Source of the DNA: Prevotella sp. UBA3294
GTDB lineage: Bacteria; Bacteroidota; Bacteroidia; Bacteroidales; Bacteroidaceae
Assembly (NCBI GenBank): GCA_002361535.1
Contig: DETG01000106.1
Location: forward strand, 2,289 to 14,980
Length of the DNA: 12,692 bases
Reading direction: 5' to 3'
Positions 8,472 through 12,692 of this stretch are shown piece after piece (within the stretch, counting starts at the first letter, position 1; every line of letters starts with the position of its first letter). The notes under the pieces are model-generated. The model saw only the letters and a program-made list of their open reading frames with translations. It searched no databases and was not told the origin of the DNA. A program made the translations under genes and the position numbers.

Positions 8472-11318
8472 TCATTGGAATTTCCACCAGTCTAAACGGA
8501 CATCACCCTGTGCCTGTGCAAAGCAGAGATACAAGTCGTGTACACCAGTTACAGACTTCATCTTGGCAGAGAACTGGCGGTATTTCTCCACAGAGCCTGT
8601 TCCCGTGATCGACAGTGTACCTAAGACAGGTCCATCCATGCTATCCACACGGACGATGATGTCGCAACGTCCGGTAGCAGCGGCTGTCATGAGGAAACGA
8701 CGTGCTCCTTTGCCTCCGAAGTCAACACCACGCAGACGGATATACTCACCATCGTTGATGTCAGTAATATACATGTTCCTACGTCCGGTAGAGGCTGGCA
8801 TGTCTTTCACCACTCCCGTATTGGGGATACCCATCTTGGCAGATTTCAGTCCGTTACCCCAAGCCATTGTCTCTGCCTCCACTCGCTGATAAGGATTCAG
8901 CCAGTGCAGCTGTTTCATCGGCTCTTGGTCAAGCCAGTAGGGAATCTCCTGAATGGTCCCATCGGCATTGTAGGTGATCTCCTGTGCTGATACCGAACGG
9001 CGCTCACTATGCTTGAATGTTTCCAGATGCATCAGGTCGTAGTTCTGACCGAACACGTAGGAGTGACCTTTGTAGTCACAGATGCCGGGATGGTTACCAC
9101 GGTCACGCTGCGTAGGACTCATGATGTAGTTCTTCCATTTCCACGGTCCTGTAGGACTGTCGCTCATGGCGTAGCCCAATGCCTCTGGACAGCAGGTTGT
9201 GGCATACGCGAGATAATAGTGACCGTTACGTTTATAGATCCAAGGACCTTCCTGATAGTGTTTCACAGCCCAGTCAGTTTTCTGCTCTTCGGGCACTCTT
9301 ACATCTATCTTCGCACCCTCCTCCTTGACAGGGCGCATCACACCATCCTCAGGATTGAGCACACAGATGTCTCCACTGGTAGAGATCATATCCTCATTGA
9401 GTTTGACGTAATAGACATGGGGATTACCCCAGTACATATAGGCCTGTCCGTCATCATCGATGAACACCGACGGATCGATGTCGTCCCAGTGTTCTTTCTG
9501 CCACACGAGCGGTTCACCGAGCGGGTCACGGAAGGGGCCATAAGGAGAGTCGGCCACGAGCACGCCGATACCATGACCATGTAGTGGAGCATAAAGGTAA
9601 TACTTCCCGTTGCGTTCTACGGTTTGAATAGCCCAGGCACCGTTATCCCGCTCACGCCAACTGAACTCCTTCAGTGAGGCCACCGCACCATGCTCCGTCC
9701 AGTTCACCATGTCTGTAGTGCTCCACAATAGCCAGTCATACATGAAGAAACCGGCAGAACTACGTTCGTTGGGGTCTGGGATATCTTCGAAGTGTGCATC
9801 ATGTGAGGTATATAAGAATAAGGTGTCACCCACCACAAGTGGTGAGGGATCAGCGGTGTATTTGGTCTGGAACAATGGCATGTTCACCTGCTCAAGTCCA
9901 CGCATCTCCCACCAGTCGAAATTGAAAAGCTTCGGTCCTTTCCTGCCTGTAAAAACGAGATAGAGATCATGGTGTCCCTTGACAACCTTCGTGAGATCGG
10001 TAGTCAGCGTCTTCCACTCTTCCCATCCTCCTGTACCAGGTACCTCCAGGCGTCCTAATCGTTCACCTCCGACACTGTCAATACGGATCTCGATGGCACC
10101 GCCGCGCAGGCCACTGGCCACACGGGCAGTAAAGGTGCGAGGCGTTTTTTTACAGAAATGTACTCCCTGCAACTTGATATAGTCACCATGATGGATATCA
10201 GTGACATACACACCGACTTGATCATTCTGTTCGGTCTTGATGCCTTTGGAGTAGGCCATTGTCTCTGCTTCCACCTTCCGATAGGGGTCAAACTTATCCA
10301 CAGGCTGGACACCCGCATCGGTAGGCATGATGGTGGGGAACGAACCATCAGCATTGTACTTAAATTCCTCTACAGCTACACTACGTCCGAATCCCCCACC
10401 CTGCGGCAGCTTACCAGTATGGTAGAAGAAATAGCTATGACCTTTATAGTCAGCGACGCCACAATGATTCGTGAACGAATTTGTCTCGCAAAGCGGCATG
10501 ATCTCACCTGCATAGGTCCAAGGACCCAGCGGAGAGGGTGCGGTACTGTAAGAGATGTGCTCGGGTACTCCACCTGCGGCATACAGTAATTGATATACCT
10601 TGGAACTTGGAACCTGGAATTTGGAACTGTCAACCTTCCGTAACCACGGACCTTCCACATAAGAATCTTTGTATTTCTTGCCTTCCTCACGCTTATCCAT
10701 GGGAGGACCACCGAAAGACTCCTCCGTCATGGGGAGGATTCCCACCTCTCCCTCATAGGAGATCATGTCACGGTTCAGCTTGAGGTAATAGACACGGGGA
10801 TTGCCCCACATCAGCCACGCCTGACCATCGTCATCGATGAACACCGTCGGATCAATATGATCCCATGACCCGTTCTCAAATAAAGGCTTTCCAATGGCAT
10901 CACGGAACGGACCCGTCGGAGAATCGCTGACAGCCACGCCAATGGCCATGCCCCTTGACAGACGGGAATGGGCACAGATATACCAGAAGAACTTCCCATC
11001 GCGTTCAATACACTGACTGGCCCAAGCACGATCATCTGCCCAGGAGAAGCTCTCCAGTGCCAAGGGGGAGCCGTGATCCTGCCAGTTCACCATGTCCTGT
11101 GTGGAATAGACTCTCCATTCCTGCATCCAGAAAAAGTCGGCATGATCCTCATCATGTCCTGTATAGACATACATCGTACCATTGTGCACCATCGGTGCCG
11201 GATCACTTGTGAACCATGTCTGCACGAAGGGGTTCTGTGCCCAAGCTATTTGTCCGAATATCATGGCCATCATTCCACCGATTGCCATAACCGTCCGTTG
11301 TCTTCTTAATACTTTCAT
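8472..11318 (-). CDS. Tandem GH43-CBM6-GH43-CBM6 arabinofuranosidase/xylosidase
   Basis: A 948-residue exported protein made of two copies of one module. I start it at ATG 11318; an in-frame GTG one codon earlier is less likely. The signal peptide ends near residue 27 (AWA-QNP). The first GH43 five-bladed propeller covers about 30-335: base Asp39 (FTSDPAP), modulator Asp156 (DHIDPTVF) and acid Glu222 (YVEGPW). The first CBM6 covers about 345-475 (KVEAETMA, FDWWEM). The second GH43 covers about 480-795: Asp490 (YTADPSP), Asp615 (DDIDPSVF), Glu690 (YQEGPW). The second CBM6 covers about 808-948 (RVEAETMA, LDWWKF). All six catalytic carboxylates are present, so both sites should be active. GH43 enzymes of this type remove arabinofuranose or xylose from arabinoxylan; the subfamily and linkage are not decidable here. 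Module 1 carries a 9-residue extra segment from a heptanucleotide repeat just after its acid residue. Middle gene of an operon, 36 bases after GH97 and 32 before GH8. Confidence 0.93.
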   Translation of the reverse strand: MKVLRRQRTVMAIGGMMAMIFGQIAWAQNPFVQTWFTSDPAPMVHNGTMYVYTGHDEDHADFFWMQEWRVYSTQDMVNWQDHGSPLALESFSWADDRAWASQCIERDGKFFWYICAHSRLSRGMAIGVAVSDSPTGPFRDAIGKPLFENGSWDHIDPTVFIDDDGQAWLMWGNPRVYYLKLNRDMISYEGEVGILPMTEESFGGPPMDKREEGKKYKDSYVEGPWLRKVDSSKFQVPSSKVYQLLYAAGGVPEHISYSTAPSPLGPWTYAGEIMPLCETNSFTNHCGVADYKGHSYFFYHTGKLPQGGGFGRSVAVEEFKYNADGSFPTIMPTDAGVQPVDKFDPYRKVEAETMAYSKGIKTEQNDQVGVYVTDIHHGDYIKLQGVHFCKKTPRTFTARVASGLRGGAIEIRIDSVGGERLGRLEVPGTGGWEEWKTLTTDLTKVVKGHHDLYLVFTGRKGPKLFNFDWWEMRGLEQVNMPLFQTKYTADPSPLVVGDTLFLYTSHDAHFEDIPDPNERSSAGFFMYDWLLWSTTDMVNWTEHGAVASLKEFSWRERDNGAWAIQTVERNGKYYLYAPLHGHGIGVLVADSPYGPFRDPLGEPLVWQKEHWDDIDPSVFIDDDGQAYMYWGNPHVYYVKLNEDMISTSGDICVLNPEDGVMRPVKEEGAKIDVRVPEEQKTDWAVKHYQEGPWIYKRNGHYYLAYATTCCPEALGYAMSDSPTGPWKWKNYIMSPTQRDRGNHPGICDYKGHSYVFGQNYDLMHLETFKHSERRSVSAQEITYNADGTIQEIPYWLDQEPMKQLHWLNPYQRVEAETMAWGNGLKSAKMGIPNTGVVKDMPASTGRRNMYITDINDGEYIRLRGVDFGGKGARRFLMTAAATGRCDIIVRVDSMDGPVLGTLSITGTGSVEKYRQFSAKMKSVTGVHDLYLCFAQAQGDVRLDWWKFQ
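10600..10627. repeat. Four-unit heptanucleotide repeat (TTGGAAC) inside GH43
   Basis: Four 7-base units in exact register: TTGGAAC (10600-10606), TTGGAAC (10607-10613), CTGGAAT (10614-10620), TTGGAAC (10621-10627). In the minus-strand gene it is read as DSSKFQVPSSKV. The second GH43 module has only a four-residue turn, RNGH, at the equivalent place between EGPW..K and Y..LYA, so module 1 is 9 residues longer there. Similar TTGGAAC-type runs are, from memory, common between genes in Bacteroidota. Confidence 0.85.
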
Positions 11319-11328
11319 CACTATTCTG

Positions 11329-11356
11329 AATTATCAATTATTAATTGTGAATTGTC
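11329..11356. repeat. Four-unit heptanucleotide repeat (AATTRTS type) at the GH97/GH43 junction
   Basis: Units AATTATC (11329-11335), AATTATT (11336-11342), AATTGTG (11343-11349) and AATTGTC (11350-11356) are in exact 7-base register. The run overlaps two bases of the GH97 stop codon (11357-11355) and ends 10 bases upstream of the GH43 ATG. It contains a 6-1-6 palindrome, CAATTA-T-TAATTG (11335-11347). It fills most of the intergenic space and so forms the AT-rich leader of the GH43 gene. Confidence 0.8.
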
Positions 11357-12692
11357 AACTCTCCTTTACAACCAGTCCTCCGTTCTTAGGTATCACCACC
11401 TTCAGTGTTTGTTTCTTATTCTGCTTCACAGACTTAACACTGCCATTCAGCTGGGTATCATCACTATAGACTTTTAAGGATGCTCCCTTCTCAAACATCG
11501 GAAGCGACAAGGTGGCGGTATAAGGTGTATCTTCAGCATTGATACCCACTACAATCCACCGTTGTCCATGACGACGTGCCAATACAACATACTTTCCTGG
11601 ATACCCGTCAATGAACTTCACCTCATCCCATGTTGTGGGAACCTGTTTCATGAAATCAATAGCCCATGCAGGCGCATCCTCAAGGTTATTCGGTGCCAGG
11701 GCAAAGTGCTGAACAGGACTCTGAAAAAGCACGGCCGTAGCAAGTGCATAGACATCACTGGTACGGCGCACCGTTCCATGTTGATTGTCAGCTCCATAAT
11801 ACTTGTTCAGGGCTGAGCCACCAAAATCCATGGCACCCACAGTATTGCGTATAAATGGGTGAATGCAGGCATTACGAGCTTCGGCATCACAAGAACCCTG
11901 TCCGAAGTGAAGATTCTCCGAGGCCAGTACAGCCTCACTGGCCGCATAGTTCGGATACATTCGTTCCCAACCGCGAGGTAAGGTACAGCCATGGAAGATG
12001 ACAAGGAGTCCAAAGTCATTTGCATCAACCAAGATATCCTCATACAACTGCATCATATTCTGCTTGTCGCCACCGAAGAAGTCAACCTTGATTCCTCTGA
12101 TTCCGGCACGCTGCATCCAAGCCATCTCCTGTCGGCGTACCAAGTGGTTGTTCATTTTCCCAATGGGTGTCTGTGGGGCATCATTCCATGAGCCATTGGA
12201 ATTATACCAAAGGAAGAGCCCCACGCCCCGTTCCTTGCCATAGCGTGCCAGCTCCTCTATACGGTCATAGCCTATCTGTTTGTCCCAGAAGGCATCGATA
12301 AGGACACTCTGATAGCCCATAGCTGCCGAAAAATCAATATAGCGTTTTTGCTCATCAAAGTTACAACTCGGATCCATACCGATGATCCAACTCCATGAAC
12401 CCTTGCCATAGATATACTCTTGCGATGCCTTGTATTTTGGCTGGACAAGGTCGAAGGGAACAGTGGTCTCAACGATTGGAGCCAAGGTGGCACCCAAGGT
12501 GATGGTACGCCAAGGGGTCATACCTGGCAGTGTGATAGCGGGTGTCACCGAACCGATCCCGTTACACTCCCCTTCCTGCGGGAAGGCAATACAGTAATCA
12601 CCTCCCTGTTTGTTCACCAACCTACTGGCACAGTAGCTGCCGTCAACACCTGTCTCACTGATGAGGAGCCATCCGTTCTGTCCGTTCTTGAA
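11355..12692 (-). CDS. Second GH97 glycoside hydrolase, retaining type, 5' end outside window
   Basis: The frame is open to the right edge, giving 445 residues that lack the signal peptide and most of the N-terminal beta domain. I do not use the internal TTG at 12620 as a start, because the 24 codons before it continue in the GH97 pattern (GWLLISETGVDGSYCAS). Present are the end of the N-terminal domain (TPWRTITLG), the barrel (SWSWIIG, LIDAFWD, LWYNSNG, GIKVDFFGGD, FHGCTLPRGW) and the C-terminal beta domain ending GGLVVKES. The nucleophile is the Asp in KVDFF (codon 12083-12081). The Glu in ASENLHF (codon 11918-11916) lies exactly 55 residues later, as in the other GH97 of this window. This favours a retaining alpha-galactosidase or beta-L-arabinopyranosidase. 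The two GH97 proteins differ clearly in barrel sequence, so they are not a recent duplication and may have different substrates. Upstream gene of the GH43-GH8 operon; its promoter is beyond the window. Confidence 0.9.
   Translation of the reverse strand, partial: FKNGQNGWLLISETGVDGSYCASRLVNKQGGDYCIAFPQEGECNGIGSVTPAITLPGMTPWRTITLGATLAPIVETTVPFDLVQPKYKASQEYIYGKGSWSWIIGMDPSCNFDEQKRYIDFSAAMGYQSVLIDAFWDKQIGYDRIEELARYGKERGVGLFLWYNSNGSWNDAPQTPIGKMNNHLVRRQEMAWMQRAGIRGIKVDFFGGDKQNMMQLYEDILVDANDFGLLVIFHGCTLPRGWERMYPNYAASEAVLASENLHFGQGSCDAEARNACIHPFIRNTVGAMDFGGSALNKYYGADNQHGTVRRTSDVYALATAVLFQSPVQHFALAPNNLEDAPAWAIDFMKQVPTTWDEVKFIDGYPGKYVVLARRHGQRWIVVGINAEDTPYTATLSLPMFEKGASLKVYSDDTQLNGSVKSVKQNKKQTLKVVIPKNGGLVVKES

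Noticed and set aside
8440..8487. Possible 16-residue N-terminal extension of the GH8 protein
   Set aside because: The extension precedes a clear signal peptide, would overlap the end of the GH43 gene and has no supporting motif. ATG 8439 is better.
9009..9584. Plus-strand open frame (191 codons) inside the GH43 gene
   Set aside because: Antisense to the second GH43 domain, whose catalytic motifs are intact. The product has no family features.
12618..12620. TTG as start codon of the right-hand GH97
   Set aside because: The frame is open to the window edge and the upstream codons continue GH97 sequence. The protein would otherwise lack a signal peptide and its N-terminal domain.

Overview
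The window looks like part of a Bacteroidota chromosome, most likely a gut or rumen Prevotella/Segatella-type organism. Three things suggest this: the enzyme families (GH97, GH146/DUF1680, exported GH8 and GH43, and a CE6-CE1 fusion), promoter-like TAnnTTTG boxes, and a BlaI/M56 pair. Genus is an inference. No taxonomic marker gene is present.

Layout. At the left edge (1-428, minus strand) lies a BlaI-type repressor and the first 24 codons of an M56/BlaR1-like membrane protein, overlapping by ATGA. Upstream of blaI (488-557) is a cluster of AACTAAA/TTTAGTT half-sites spaced about one helical turn apart. A 17-bp perfect inverted repeat (630-671) separates this pair from the carbohydrate locus. 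The rest is a dense set of exported carbohydrate-active enzymes in three transcription blocks. Block A (minus, 4605 to 699) is a GH97 glycosidase followed by a CE6-CE1 double esterase. Block B (plus, 4793 to 7108) is a single GH146/DUF1680 beta-L-arabinofuranosidase, divergent from block A and convergent with block C, ending 5 bp from the block C stop. Block C (minus, from beyond the right edge to 7114) is a second GH97 (5' end missing), a tandem GH43-CBM6-GH43-CBM6 protein, and a GH8 reducing-end exo-oligoxylanase.

How the genes work together. The esterases would remove acetyl and possibly feruloyl groups. The two GH43 modules and the GH146 enzyme would remove arabinose or xylose decorations. 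The two GH97 enzymes carry the Asp nucleophile of the retaining branch, known for alpha-galactosidase and beta-L-arabinopyranosidase activity, and could remove terminal galactose or arabinopyranose. GH8 would trim xylo-oligosaccharides from the reducing end. The set fits the periplasmic side of a polysaccharide utilization locus for heavily decorated, esterified arabinoxylan. No SusC/SusD pair, endo-xylanase or hybrid two-component regulator lies in the window, so the transport and sensing parts must be elsewhere if they exist.

The most unusual structure is a pair of four-unit heptanucleotide repeats about 0.7 kb apart. One is in frame inside the first GH43 catalytic domain, just after its general acid. 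The other overlaps the stop codon of the upstream GH97 gene and sits just ahead of the GH43 start. A Gly/Phe/Gln-rich insert in the GH8 enzyme is a second oddity.
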